Of a stretch of DNA of 64,000 nt, positions 1 through 13,400 are shown piece after piece. The notes under the pieces are model-generated. The model was not told the origin of the DNA and searched no databases. It worked only from the letters and a program-made list of their open reading frames with translations. Made by a program: the position numbers and the translations under genes. The DNA is taken from positions 8,618,001 through 8,682,000 of the forward strand of contig NC_081335.1 of assembly GCF_022539665.2 (NCBI RefSeq), read 5' to 3'. The stretch is from Daphnia carinata (taxonomy: Eukaryota; Arthropoda; Branchiopoda; Diplostraca; Daphniidae). The stretch's first letter is position 1; every line of letters begins with the position of its first letter.

Positions 1-234
1 TATTATTTTTTGCTATGTATGTCGTCATTTGCGGCGGAAATTTTAGTGCCCGTCATCAACGGCCGTTCTGGGAAAAGCCCCCGGGCGAAATTACCGTGCG
101 CTTTTTTCAATGCGGTTTCAAAGAAATCATAACAAATATCCGCTATTTATCTTGACAAAGAAAAATTGAATTTGCCATAAAGAATTTATTTTTTTTGCTG
201 GCCTGAATTTTTAAAAATTTTGATTCAAAAAAAG
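1..234. other. Upstream flank or intron of the first Mcr gene
   Basis: No reading frame here resembles the signal-peptide exon seen in the second Mcr copy (7465-7589). The stretch ends in a T/A-rich run and an AAAG|G acceptor-like junction. I read it as the intron before the first visible Mcr exon, so the first coding exon should lie left of the window. This is inference from the paralogue. Confidence 0.45.
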
Positions 235-3200
235 GAAATTCGTTGTTACGGCAGCGTCGATCCTTCGTCCCAACACGATTTATCGCGTGCACGTGGTCGT
301 GTTGCCCGGCTCTCCGGACTTGGTTTTAAGGCGTTGATTACCAAAGGCAATGGCGAACACGTTGCGTCCGACCGCACTCAGTCGGCCGAGGCTGGTTCCA
401 GCAACAACCTCTTGCTCAAAGTGAGTTGTCGCAAATTCGTAATTCAATTCGATTCTATTAAAACGCGTGTCATTTGAATTGATTAGATTCCGGCTTCGCT
501 GACAGATGGCGATTATCGATTGAAATTGGAGGGTTACGATCCGATGCATCCGCAAAAGGCCGTCGTCATTAAAGAGAGTCGGCTCGTGTTCCAGTCTGAT
601 TTCTTGTCCATCGTCGTCCAGTCTAATCGCAAATTCTTCTGCAACGACATGACCGGTATATGAAATTAAAATGATTCATTTTTCAATTTGCAAATTGAAA
701 AAGAAAAAAAATTCATTAATATTTAATTCCAGTTCGATTCCGGGTATTGCTGACGCAAATGAATTTGAAACCGTACACGGATCCCATCACTGTCTCCATC
801 GTGGTATTTCATTTTAATTCAATTCAATTAATAAATATTCAAATTTTATTTAGCCAATGAATTAGGATCCTCAAGGATTTGTTATGCGTCGCTGGCCAGC
901 TCGCAATCCTACCAACGGTACGTATCTCACACACACATTTCAAAATAAATCGATTAACAAGTTAATTACAAAAATTAGGCGTGGCTTCATTAACGTACAA
1001 ATTATCGCCGAACCCGAGCGTCGGCAATTGGACGATCCGCGTCGAGGCCATGTCGCAGGTCCACGAGCACAACATCCAAGTGGAACATTATTACATCCCG
1101 TTCTTCGAAGTGATCCCCATTGGGCCGGCTTTTGTGCCCGAGTCGGACGAGACGTACGGCGTTGCCATGACAACGTCCTTTCATCAATCGTTCGTCCTCA
1201 GCGGCAATTTAACTATCGAAGTGTACGCCCGTCCGGCCAACGCGTCCGCAGCTCATTTCCAATTCATTACGAGCGAACATTTTCCTTGGGTAAAAGAAAA
1301 TTCAATTTTTAAAATATGAAATTTTAATTAACTTTAAATGCATAGAATCACGATTTCACGTACGATGTGAATTTGAATGACGTCCGAAATCGTTTGGGTG
1401 TTGGAACGTTGGCCGATTGGGTTATCCGAGTGAGGTCGATCTTGCACAGCCATTTCATGGGGGAAACCCGCGATGGGCATGTCGAGACTCGCATCATCCG
1501 ATCGCGTCTGAAATTTGCATTTGCTGGCGCCCAAACGGCTGTTTTCAAGCCGGGAATGCCGTTCGAGGGCGATGTGTATCTCATGTACGACGATGGCCAT
1601 CCCCTGGCGCCGGACAAATTGGCCGGTGCTACTCTAACCATTCGACCCGTCGTCACGTCCGTAAATGGCCAGATGAAAATGCTGCCGGACATTGTCGTGC
1701 CGGCCAAAGATCACGAAGCACGTGCGAATAAATTGAGCAACGAGTTCGACGAATGGATGGAACTGCAAGTGGAAAACGTTCATTTTAATCGATTTCGCCA
1801 AACGGGCGTCCACCATTTCCTTGTACGTAGACGGTGACGTGTGCAACATGCGCTGACATTAATTGATTGGCTTTGACTAGATGTCTGTGCCGAAAGACGC
1901 CAAGACGATGCGAATCACAGCCACGTACAAGGACGAGCAAGGCGATGAAGCGACGGCCGAGTTGGAAGCCGTTGCTTTCTATTCGCACAATGACATGTAC
2001 GTCCATGTGGCCACCAGCACCGAATATGGCCAGCTCGGTGAGAATGCCGTCCTTCATTTGCGTAGCAATTTCGGCTTTCAGCTTTACAGTTACGTGGTGA
2101 GTTTTGTTTCTGTTTTTTTTTTTTTAAATAAAAGTTAAATGATTAACACGTTGGATAATGGCATCAGGTGGTGTCGAAAGGGTTGGTCATTTACGGTGGC
2201 ACGGAGAGTCATCCTCATCCGACTAAACTGCTGACGTTTTCCATTCCCGTCTCTTGCGACATGGCGCCCACTTTCAAGTTGATCGCCATGGTCGTCACGC
2301 CCACTGGCGAACTCTTGGCAGATTCCATCACCATCCCCGTCGAGAGCTTTAACCGTTACAAGGTCTTGTGCATTATTTGTTGGCGTTAAATGGTTTGAAA
2401 GAAAAGGGAAATTTTTTTTTTTTTTTTTTGGTAGGTGAACTTGACGATGGTGCAGACGAAAGATCATTCGAAAGAGACGGTCCAGTTGGTGACGAGGACG
2501 CGTCCAGGATCGTTTGTTGGAGTTTCGCTTCTTCGCATCATGAATCACATGTACCAGGCGGATAATGAGCTGACACCAAGTCGTGTGCTTAAAGCTCTTT
2601 ATAAATTGGAGCCGTTTACTAAGTAAATTGAATTTAAATTGATTATTTCTGGAGAATTTTTGGATTTTTTTTTTCTACATACGATTTAGGTCTGTGCATA
2701 AAGTGACGTGGACAGATCGTGAAGGAGTGAAACCTGATCGGACTGAATATTTTAAAGGAGCTAATCCAGGAGCGGACACGAAACGGACGATGGATCAAGC
2801 TGGACTATTGGTTTTCACTGATGCCGTTGTCGGCCAATATCCCGAAACTGGTGTGTCCATTTCCAAATTCTTTTGTTGCCATATATTTTATTAAGTTAAT
2901 GATTTTATTATTGTTCCAGTTCATTGTGATGCAACCAATGGTTACGAGTCGTGCATGGCTGTTGGATGTTTCCGCAAAGATCAACGATGTGATGGCAAAT
3001 CGGATTGCGTCGATGGATCAGATGAAGACGACTGCAAGTCTCTCTCACATTTCAATCGAAATTCAATTATTGATAATGACTTTACTCAGGTGTTTTGGAT
3101 GATGACGGTGTGGATTTCCGGATGCTGAGATGGAGTCGTAATCACGTAACAACTTTGAACAATTCCAAAAAAGAGTTTAGACAATCAATTCTAAGTCGGT

Positions 3201-6200
3201 GAATGAAACATGTCAGACAGGATTTCTACGATTGGCTCGATGGCGATTGGGCCTGGTTCGATATTCCCACAACAGATGACGGTGTCGAGTTCAGCGATCG
3301 TGAGGTCACCGTCACCGATGAAATTTGGCATCTCAACGCGTTCAGTTTTCATCCCGAACTCGGTTTCTCTATGCTGGAAGAAACTGTTGTGGTAATTAAT
3401 AATGAAAGTGAATTGTTTTGTAAAATCAGTTGAATGTAGATTGATGGTTCGTAGTACGATGGATCGCCACCTTTTTTCTTTACGGTCGAATCTCCCAGTT
3501 TCATCCGACGTGGAGAAACCCCTGGCCTGCGTTTAATGGCCGTTAACTTGCTCCAGGAAGAAGTGACGGCCATTATCGTTTTGGAAGCGTCTGATGATTA
3601 CAAGTTTGTTGAGACTGGACCTGCTGGTGAAGTGGAACATTATCACCCACAACTTGACGGTGGAGAGAGGCACCACATGATCGCTGTCTGTCCTGATCTC
3701 AAACGTTTTGTTTGAAATAATTTCCAAGTTATCACTGTTTGGTTGTTTAGGTCAAGCCGCAGTCATACTGGGAAGTTTATGTGCCAGTTGCTCCTCAAGT
3801 GGACCAAGGTGTAATTACAATCAAATTGCAGACTGTCAGTCAAATTAATCGGCAGGATTTCGAAATCGAATTGGAGATTGTGGTACGCGTACATACTTGG
3901 ATTTGATTAATTATTTGTTTAAATATTTAAAAAATGTAAGCCCGAAGGTGCAACAATCAGCAGACACACTTCCCTTCTCTTGGATTTGAAGAATCGAGCC
4001 CACGTGTTACGATTTCTCGATATTCCAGTAGAAGAATCTCCAATTATTCCTTACTCGAAAAACCGTCGTTATGTTTTCGGAAGTCCTCGCGCTTCTGTCA
4101 CTTTATGTGGTACGTAAAATTCACTTCACAATTTTCCTTTTTTTTTTTTCATTAACGACATTTTTTCTTTTTTTTTCTTTGGAAATAAAGGCGATGTGTT
4201 TGGCCCGGTGTTTCCATCGACGCCCATCACGACCGAGTCTTTACTAAGCCGATCTCTACGTGGAACAGAAGCGAATTTATTCAATTTGGCAACCACTTTA
4301 TGGAGTCTTCATTACCTGCGATTGACCAATCAATTGCAATCAGATGTTTTATATAGTGGACTGAACGACATGAACGTTCAAATGGCAGAACTGATGCGTT
4401 TGTACCATCGCGATGGATCGTTCCGTGCCCACACCAACTCGAAACCCACCGTTTGGGTCACGGTTAGTTTGCCTACATGTGAGAATTTTCAATGTGTGTT
4501 TAATTCATCGAATTGAAGGCTTGGGTGGTTCGAATCTTGGGCCAGTCGCAATTTCAAGACTGGGAAAATCATTTCTACGTCGATCGGCGATTGTTGGCCA
4601 GCTCCGTTAAATGGATTGTGAGCCATCAAACGAGCGATGGCAGTTTTCATGAGCCAGAAGATCTTGTTGAATTACGTCAAGTAAGTGCCACGTTTTAAGT
4701 TTTATTTTTTAATTAAAAATAATTTCATTTTTTAAATTACAGGAGACTGGCAATGTTACGCATCATAAGGTGGCCCTCACGGCCCACGTTCTCATTGCAT
4801 TGATGAAATGCAGTGAAAGCCTCGAAGGAGCGTTAAGAGTCACTGTGGCAACAGTCGAAGCGAATGCAGTCAAGTAAGTTGCATTTGATTTGAATAATGA
4901 CATTTCAATTGTTTGATTTTATCTTTAGTTTTCTAGAAAGAAGCATATCTCAATTAAGCGATCCTAGTGAAGTGGCCATTGTTACCTACGCCCTGTCGAT
5001 GGCCAACACCCCCACCAAAGAAACCACGTTTTATTTGCTACACGGAATGAGGCGTGAAAATGGTAAAAATTCCAATTTTCAATTGTTTAAACTCTTTTTC
5101 ATACAAATTCGTGTTTGTAGGGGAAATGGTGTACTGGTCGAGAGAGCCCGTACCGTCCAATCCTATTCTCTACGAGAATCAGAGGCCTTTCCTCCAGCCC
5201 CGTTTGCCCATGCATCAAGACGCTGTGGCTGTTGAGGCCACATCGTACGCTCTGCTCGTCTATTTAGCACGTGATGGCATCGGTGATTTGCAAGAGAGGG
5301 TCGTCAGTTGGCTCAACACGATGCGCATGGTGGATGGTGGATTCGTCTCTATCTACGTAATTTCGCTACATCCATTTCAATTCAGAATTTTTTTAAATGT
5401 TTTCGTAATCGTAGGACAGCATCGTGGCTATGGAGGCTCTTACGGAATACGCGTATCGTGCGCGTTTACGTGACATCACCGACATGACCATCGCTGTGGA
5501 AGCGTCCGCTTCGAAGATTGGCGATCCTATGCACATATCCAGCGAAAGCTTGTCCACCATCCATCGAATAGATGTCAGTTTTCTTTTTCTTTCTTTTTTA
5601 AAAAAATAATCCACGTTTCTTTAAAGTTAATTTCATTATTCTCTTTAACAGATTACAAACGTGTGGGGTCACGTGAATGTCATTGGCCGCGGTGCTGGCC
5701 AGGCTGTTTTGCAATTGAAAGTGCAGTACGGCATCGATTCGGACGAGCTGAAAGACACTCCAAAAAGGCGTTACTTTGATTTGCATATCGACGAAACGTA
5801 CAGCCACTTCCGTAACAAATCTCACGTCACTACCGAAGCTTGCGTCAGGTCAAGATAAACGTAGAAAACATTTCGCTCGATTAACCGTTAACCGATTGCG
5901 AATTTACAGATGGATGGCCGTTGATGAAACTACAACGAGCGGTCCAGCCACGTTAGAAGTCGAAATTCCATCGGGCTACATGTTCCTGCAATCTGATGCC
6001 AATGAGTTGGTCGTCAGCAACAACTACACGTTCATTAGCGATGTGTTTGTCGGGCACGACAAAATTGTTTGGATCTTTGATAAAGTAAAAACCATTCGTC
6101 TCGCTTGCAAAACGAGTTTCGTTAATTCATTTTACTGTGCAAAAAAAAATAAATAAACAGGTTGGCCAGGAGCTCCTTTGCATCAAATATCCGGTCCATC

Positions 6201-6549
6201 GGTGGTTCCCCGTGGCTAATCTAACGTTACATCGTTCGGCAATTGTTTACGAGTCGCACAAACCCGGTAAGACTTATTTCCGTTCATTGGTCCATGCTTA
6301 AAATAATTGATTTTAATGTTTTTAAACGCTTGAAATTTAGAACATTTTGAAATGGTTGTGTTCAATTCTACACCACTCTACGTGCTGGACATTTGCGAAG
6401 TGTGCGGTAGCTTCCAGTGTCCGTATTGCCCTTATTTTAGTAGGGCGCCCGTCTCTGTTGAATCTCCGTTCATTCTGTTCGCTTCTCTTTCCGTCATTCA
6501 CTTTCTAGCGAGTTGTCATCAACTCACCTATGCAAATGATGTAGCGTAG
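235..6549 (+). CDS. Macroglobulin complement-related (Mcr-like) protein, copy 1, 5' partial, with a frameshift
   Basis: Alpha-2-macroglobulin/complement (TEP/CD109) family protein, extracellular. By phase-consistent splicing the exons are 235-420, 487-655, 733-803, 866-917, 979-1289, 1346-1822, 1881-2096, 2168-2362, 2435-2622, 2690-2850, 2920-3033, 3090-3145, 3221-3391, 3455-3685, 3751-3882, 3941-4109, 4191-4462, 4519-4680, 4743-4873, 4929-5062, 5121-5356, 5415-5573, 5652-5848, 5910-6084, 6161-6266 and 6341-6549. Exon 2920-3033 encodes a six-Cys LDLa module (CDGKSDCVDGSDEDD). The family thioester site (GCGEQ) is replaced by SLRGTEANL near 4250, so no thioester can form. This, with LDLa, matches insect Mcr (TEP6 type), known for septate-junction and phagocytosis roles. 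The C-terminus is Cys-rich, then hydrophobic (membrane or GPI tail). In 235-420 the frame needs one extra base (GGTTTTAAGGCG) to join RPNTIYRV to KALITKG; as written it stops. It is either a damaged allele or an assembly indel. Confidence 0.85.
3034..3089 (+). other. GC-AG intron in Mcr copy 1
   Basis: Phase can only be kept if the LDLa exon ends GAC GAC T and the intron begins GCAAGT, the classic GC donor. The next exon then starts GT at 3090 and completes the last LDLa cysteine codon (T|GT). The GT donor two bases on would put the following exon in the wrong phase. The same junction exists in copy 2 (11808-11870). Confidence 0.75.
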
Positions 6550-7464
6550 AACACGTCACATATCCTACGTAAAATTAAACATATTATGGCTTTACCTTTG
6601 ATATATTTGCCGCTTGGCTTATGTGTGTGTGTACAGGTGACTGGCACACACGTGCGACCGACCAATGCCACACCCCCTGTACCTTCCATATTTTTGTGTT
6701 TAACTTTCCCCCTTTTTTTTTTTTCGTTCGACATTCACCAGTTGGGTGTGTGTGTATTCGGAAAGGGTCTAGATGCTGTAACCTTTTTTATGTTTTTTTT
6801 TGCCCGCGTCAGTGTACTGTGCGAACATTGTCCTGAACGGTCGCTTTCTCGTTGTGTTGCGCCGCTGGTCGGCTTTCTCCTCCTGTTTCGTTAGTGCGAG
6901 TTGTTAACATCATCGGTTAACTGGAATTAAACGTACGGTAAGTGATTTCTCGAGTTAGAATTCGCGATATTTTGGCTGAAAGTGGCACACGACGTTGATA
7001 CGTCATATGCAAGTTATTATTATGTAGAAGAATATGAATAGGGGGGGGGGTTTAATGAGCTTGGTAGCACGTGGTTGGTGGAATACATTTTGACTTTAAA
7101 TGTAAAGAAAGGTTTAACTTCTTGTGTAACTATGCGGATGATGTCAACTACTCAAGACTTTCTTTCGAAAATCCCGTCCGACCGGTCCACTGACTTTATT
7201 ATTTTGCACTAGACAAGAGTCGTTGAAAATTTAAATATGGTTGTTTTGTTTTTTTTTTGGAAAAAAAGCTCCATTGGCAATTCCTTATCCAGGTCGACGA
7301 GATTTTTTTTTACATAACACGACAACCTCGTCACCACTAGCGACTGGTACCTCATTGTACGAGAGGAATAATTTGCCTGTACTCTTGACGTATATGAAAG
7401 TGAAGTTGGGTTTTTCCAAATCGCCCCTAAATATACACGTAATCGAGTTGGCGTGTGTTTGGCA
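6550..7464 (+). promoter_or_regulatory. Intergenic region with probable promoter and 5' UTR intron of Mcr copy 2
   Basis: No coding signal. A strong donor (ACG|GTAAGT) sits at 6937/6938, downstream of a pyrimidine-rich GC stretch near 6790-6900, suggesting a noncoding first exon and a 5' UTR intron before the start codon at 7465. A run of ten G lies near 7040. No TATA box was seen at a convincing position. Confidence 0.35.
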
Positions 7465-10400
7465 ATGAAAAACTCGCTGATGGCCTTGCTGTTGACGTTG
7501 GGTCTTCTTCTGATATGCAACGACCTCGCTAACGGCCAAGACGATGATGTGCATTCTGGAACACGTCAGGAGACTGTCAACGTTAAACCGTAATTATAAC
7601 CTTTAACTTATTCACTGAATTTTTAAGTTCGTGTTTTATGAAATTTTACTCGATGTTTAAGTTAACGGTGATGAATTGTATTCAATGCGGGAGATGATGT
7701 CCGACTCTTCCCCCTTTCACTTTTTTTTTCTTGATTAAATTAGCATTTCAGACAAGTTCCCCTCTCCCCCCCCCCCACTTGTTTTCTTCGTATTTATCGA
7801 TGTTATTGCATACAATGCGAGTGGCAAGATGAGTGACTGGCACCCCGCCCTTGGTCTAGACACCTGATCCGTGATGGTCAATACGAGAAGATAGTATACA
7901 TCTTTCCGTACATCACAATAATTTTAATGCTGCTGGACGAACTGATTTTCATTAAGCCTTTCTTCTCCCCTCTTCCTCCCCCCCCCCCCAAAAAAAAAAA
8001 TTAATTTAAACTCCTCGATGTTGGCATAATATTCTCCCATATCCACAGTCCGAGTTGATGGTCAACAAAACACTTACGGTAGGGCTCTTAATGATCCACT
8101 GTTACGCACAGTCATCACTCAAGGTACGAACCGTACGAATGGCATTTAATGTCTACAATTTACCTTTCTTTAAAATTAAAAAGAAAAAAATGTTGAAATC
8201 ATCCGTCGCGGTGGTACCGCCCCTTTTGTCAGCACATTGTTTTGCTATTTTTAGTTCAAGTGTTACGACTTTTATTTTCGAAAGGAGCTTTGTGGCAACT
8301 GCCTCGAGGATAGTACGTCCCAGCACCGTCTACCGTGTCAACGTGGTCGTTTTGCCCGAATCGGAGGGCATGATGGTCAAAGCGTTGATTACCAAAGATG
8401 GCGGACAACACGTGGCTTCCGCTGTTGAAACGGTCGATTCTGCAACGAGTCGTAACCTTTTAATGAAGGTTTTTGCTTACCTTATTATGATCGTACGTCG
8501 TACAATACCTGACCATTATGCATGAATTAGATTCCAGATACGCTAACAGCCGGCCAGTATCGTTTGAAGCTGGACGGATACGATCTCTTGCAACCTCAAA
8601 AGACCATCTTTTCTAAACGTGGCCTGTTGGAATTCCATCCAGATTTCCTCTCCATCCTAGTCCAGACTAACCGTAAAATCTACAAAAATGAAATGAAAGG
8701 TTTGATTTACTTAATTTTATTTCAATTTTGTTACTAATTCATGCTCGTTATTAGTTCGTTTCCGTGCCATCATTACCCAATTGGTGGACCTCAAACCTTA
8801 CGCAGATCCAGTCACCATCTACATCGTGGTAAGATATCAATTCAAATCCTAATCATTTCAAGGTCTAATCTTTTGTGGCATAGAGTCCTGAAGGATTCGT
8901 CATGAGGCGTTGGCCGTCTCGTTATCCAACCACAGGTACCTAAATCAGATTTCATCGTTTTTAAAATGAAAATTGTAAATGGAATTTCTAGGTGTTGTGA
9001 CGTTAACGTACCAACTGCCGACGTTCCCAAGTGAAGGCAAATGGACGATCCGCATCGAGGCTCTGTCGCAAGTCCACGATCACCACATCATCGTCGAACG
9101 CTTCTACTACAGATTTTTTGACGTAAAAATCAACATTTTCTTTCATTTGCGTTGTCGGGATATTAGTTAAGCCAATTGCAGAGTGTTTCACAAATGAATT
9201 GCTTTTCCAATTTAAAAGGAATGCAGCCCAATTCAAGTATTTCGCAGCTTCTTCGAATTCAGAAAATATTAATGTTGTCCTTCAGTAAAATAACGTATTT
9301 CACCTGAGGGCTATCATTTGCAAATCTCCAATTAGCAAAAACTGAGAGTCTGAGACAATGGCTTAAAAAGTAAGACTAACAAATTTCTCCTCCTCCAAAA
9401 AGACCCTTTAAAAAATGGCGATCACGTTCTGCTAAGCGCCGTGGGCAATAATGAAGAGTTTCTAAAAAGCCAAGTTGAAACGAAAGTTGTACATAATGAA
9501 CTACATCTAAGAAAACATTAGGCAACATGTTCAATGTTTTTTTTTTTTTAAAGATGGACCTGTATATAGTACATCAAAAGATATTACCACGTTTTAGAGA
9601 TTTCGTATGAAACAATCAGCAGGTCAATGTTGAGGCTGAATGAATTCACAATTTTGGCCATTGACTCGCATACGTGGCTTGTCTTTGAGAACGTGACCAC
9701 CTTGAGCATTCGCGACGCACACCATTTTGCGGGCTATCATTGTAACCGATAAAGTTAATGTCTTTTTTATTATTCACCGCGAGTTTTCAAAGTATTTCCA
9801 AATTCAATTTCACATCTTTCCTAAAGTGAATAATTCAATTTAAATGTGCATGAAATATTATTTTTAAAACCTAACATTTAGGTTATCCCTTCGGCTCCGG
9901 CCTACGTCCTGGACTCGGCTGAAAGCTACACAGCCGCTGTTACAACTTCGTTTCATTCAGGCAGAGTGGCCAGTGGCAACATCACCGTCCAAGTCTACGC
10001 ACGGCCCGTCAACTCATCACTGGCCGATTTCCGTTTTATCAAACAAGAATTTCCTCCCTGGGTATTAAATTTTAAAAAACATCATTTTTAATGCATAAAT
10101 TCTTTGGAATATCAAAATCAGACGTATGACTTTACGTACGACGTTCAACTGGAAGAAGTCAAGAGCACCGTAGGCGTTCGCAGCTTGGCCGGCTGGGTCA
10201 TTCGAGTTGCCATGACGTTGTACCATCATTACGAAGGTGAAGCGCGCGACGGGTTCATCGAAACGCGCATCATCCGCGCCCAGTTGAAATTCCACTTCGC
10301 TGGACCTAAAACGGCCGTTTTCAAACCTGGAATGCCTTTCGAAGGACACGTTTACCTCATGTACGACGACGACCAAGCCCTGCCACAAGAGAAATTAGCT

Positions 10401-13400
10401 GGGGCTACTCTGACGATCCGGCCGGTCGTCACGACATCTACCGGTCTGCTAAAAACACTTGCGGAAATTGTGGTACCTCGTCGAGGTGAATATCTACGTA
10501 CATCCGATGACGTGCCGAATTATTACGGCAATCCATTCGACGTCTGGATGGATCGTCAAATGGAAGACGCCGAGTACAAGAATTTCCGCGAATTGGGCAT
10601 CCATCATTTTCGCGTAATTCTAAAATATTTCTATTTAATTTTGAAATTTTAAATATGAATTTAAATGTTTTAAAGTTTACGGTACCCAAAGACACGACGT
10701 CATTGAAATTAACAGCGATTTACAAAGACGATGAAGGCGATCAAGTTAGTACGGAGCAACAGGCCATCCCGTTCTATTCGCTCGGTGATTTCTACGTGCA
10801 CGTTTCGACCAGCACGGAGGAGGGGATCCTCGGCCATTACGCCACCATCCACTTGAGGAGCAATTTTGCATTCCAGGAATACAGCTACGTCGTAAACGCT
10901 ATCATTTAAATCATTTAAAATAAATTCATAATATTGAAATTGTTTACTTAAAAGATCTCGTCGAAAGGTTTGTTGGTTCACGGCGCGACAGAGAACCTTG
11001 AACATTCAAAGAAATTGTTGACTTTCTCTGTGCCCGTTTCTACCGATATGGCGCCCACTTTCAAGTTGGTAGCCATGATTGTCAGCCCCCTCGGAGATCT
11101 GGTGGCAGACTCTGTCACGATTCCCGTCCGATGCATCAACCGTTACAAGGTTATCTAGAAAAATATTTGGATTGATTAAAATTATAATTTTATCATTTAT
11201 TCGTTTTTTTTGCAGACGAATTTGACCATGGTGCAAACCAAGGATCACAGCAAATTGACGGTGCAGGTTGTTACTAAGACGCTTCCGGGTGCGTTCACGG
11301 GCGTGTCGCTTTTGCGCTCGGCTCATTACATGTTCCAGGCGGACAACGAGATCACGCACAGTCGGATGATTCGAGCTCTTTACAAGCTGGAACCTTTCAC
11401 CAGGTTGGGAGGCGGCTCTTGTAATATGAAAAAATTTATGTATTAAAAATACGTCGTTTTAGATCAGTTAGTGGAGTTACCTGGACCGATAGGGAAGGAG
11501 CCAAAGCCGATCAAAGCCAATATTTCAAAGCGGCTAATCCAGGACCGGACACAAAACGGACGTTGAATCTGGCCGGCCTTTTGGTATTTACCGACGCACG
11601 TGTCAGTCAATATCCCGATATCGGTCTGTTCCCTGAATAATTAATAGTTTTAAATTAATTACGATTATTCTTCCTTTTCCACAATTGTTCCAGTGAATTG
11701 TAATAAAGACAACGGTTACGAAGCTTGTATGGCCGCCGGATGTTTCCACAGAGATCAGCGATGTGATGGCAAATCGGACTGTGCTGATGGATCCGACGAG
11801 GATGACTGCAAGTCTTAAATTTTGAAACTTAATTATTTGATTTGAAAATTCTGACCTGTTTGTAATGCAGGTCCTTTAACAAAAGACGATCGGATGGATT
11901 TCAGAATGTTGAGGAGGAATCGCTTCCACGTAAATCAATTAGCAATTTACAATTTTCGTTTCAAATTTGCTTCATATCGAATATTGCAGGATTTTTACGA
12001 CTGGATGGATGGAGATTGGGCTTGGTACGACATTCCGGTCACGGACGACGGTTTCGAATTCAACGATCGGTCTGTCGCCCTAACCAACGAAGTTTGGTTC
12101 CTCACGGCATTCACCTTCCATCGTGAATTCGGTTTTACTGTTGTCGATGACGTAGTCGAGGTTAGTTTTATTCATTTACCATGAAAATATTAAAAAGTAT
12201 TATTCAATTAAAATTTAAAATTCAGTACGAAGGATCGCTACCTTTTTACGTTTCGGTCGAGTCGCCCAGTTCGATCCGGCGTGGTGAGACCCTTGGCATT
12301 CGACTTTTATTCATCAACAATCTGCCCACCGATACGATGGGTCTCATCATCTTAGAGGCGTCCGCCGATTATTGTTTCGTTGAAACGGAAGCTCATGGTG
12401 AAGTGGGTCATTATCGGCCAAGTCTTGTGTGTGCAGAGCGCCATCACATGGTCACGGTAAACACTTTAATGTAGAATGCACGTGCGAGTTCTCACGTTTT
12501 CCGCTAGGTGAAAGGAGGAGCCACGACCGAAGTTTACATGCCGATTGCTCCGCAGATCGAGCAGGGAAGCATCACGGTCAAAATTCAAGTGTGGAGTCAC
12601 ATTTTTGAGCAGAATCTCGACATCGGCTTGGAAGTTTTGGTGCGTTTTCTCTTTTAGTTAATGATAATTCTTCTTTTTTTAAGATTCACTTTTCAATAGC
12701 CTGAGGGAGCCACCATCAGCAGACATACTTCGTTGTTGCTGGACTTGAAGAATCGCGCCCATGTATTACGTTTCCTCGACATCCCCGTCGAAGAGTCGCC
12801 CATCATTCCGTACTCGAAATTCCGTCGCTACGTCTTCGGCAGTCCGAGAGCATCCATCACGTTATGTGGTACGTTCTGCCATTATTGCTCCACATAAAAA
12901 TTTGACGAATATTCTTGAAAATTAAGGCGATGTGTTTGGTCCGGTGTTTCCATCGACGCCCGTCACTACCGAGTCTTTACTCAGCCGGTCTCTACGTGGT
13001 ACAGAAGCGAATTTATTCAATTTGGCAACCACTTTATGGAGTCTTCATTACCTGCGATTGACCAATCAACTGCAATCAGATGTTTTGTATAGTGGACTGA
13101 ACGATATGAACGTTCAAATGGCAGAGCTGATGCGTTTGTACAATCACGATGGATCGTTCCGTGCACACACCAGTTCCAAACCCAACGTTTGGGTCACGGT
13201 TAGTTTGCCTTCAATTGAAATTCAAAAATTTGATGATTCATTAACTTAAATTTTAATAAAGGCGTGGGTGATTCGAATCTTGGGTCAATCTCAATTCCAA
13301 GACTGGGAGAATCATTACTACGTCGATCGGCGATTGATGACTAACTCAGTCAAATGGATACTTCAATTTCAACGTCGTGATGGATCGTTCGGTGAAACGG

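Noticed and set aside
8049-8121. Possible extra Mcr copy 2 exon (VRVDGQQNTYGRALNDPLLR) after an AG at 8048
   Set aside because: Open and protein-like, but its phase fits neither the 7465-7589 exon nor the 8285 exon, while those two join directly in phase 2 and give the expected A2M start.
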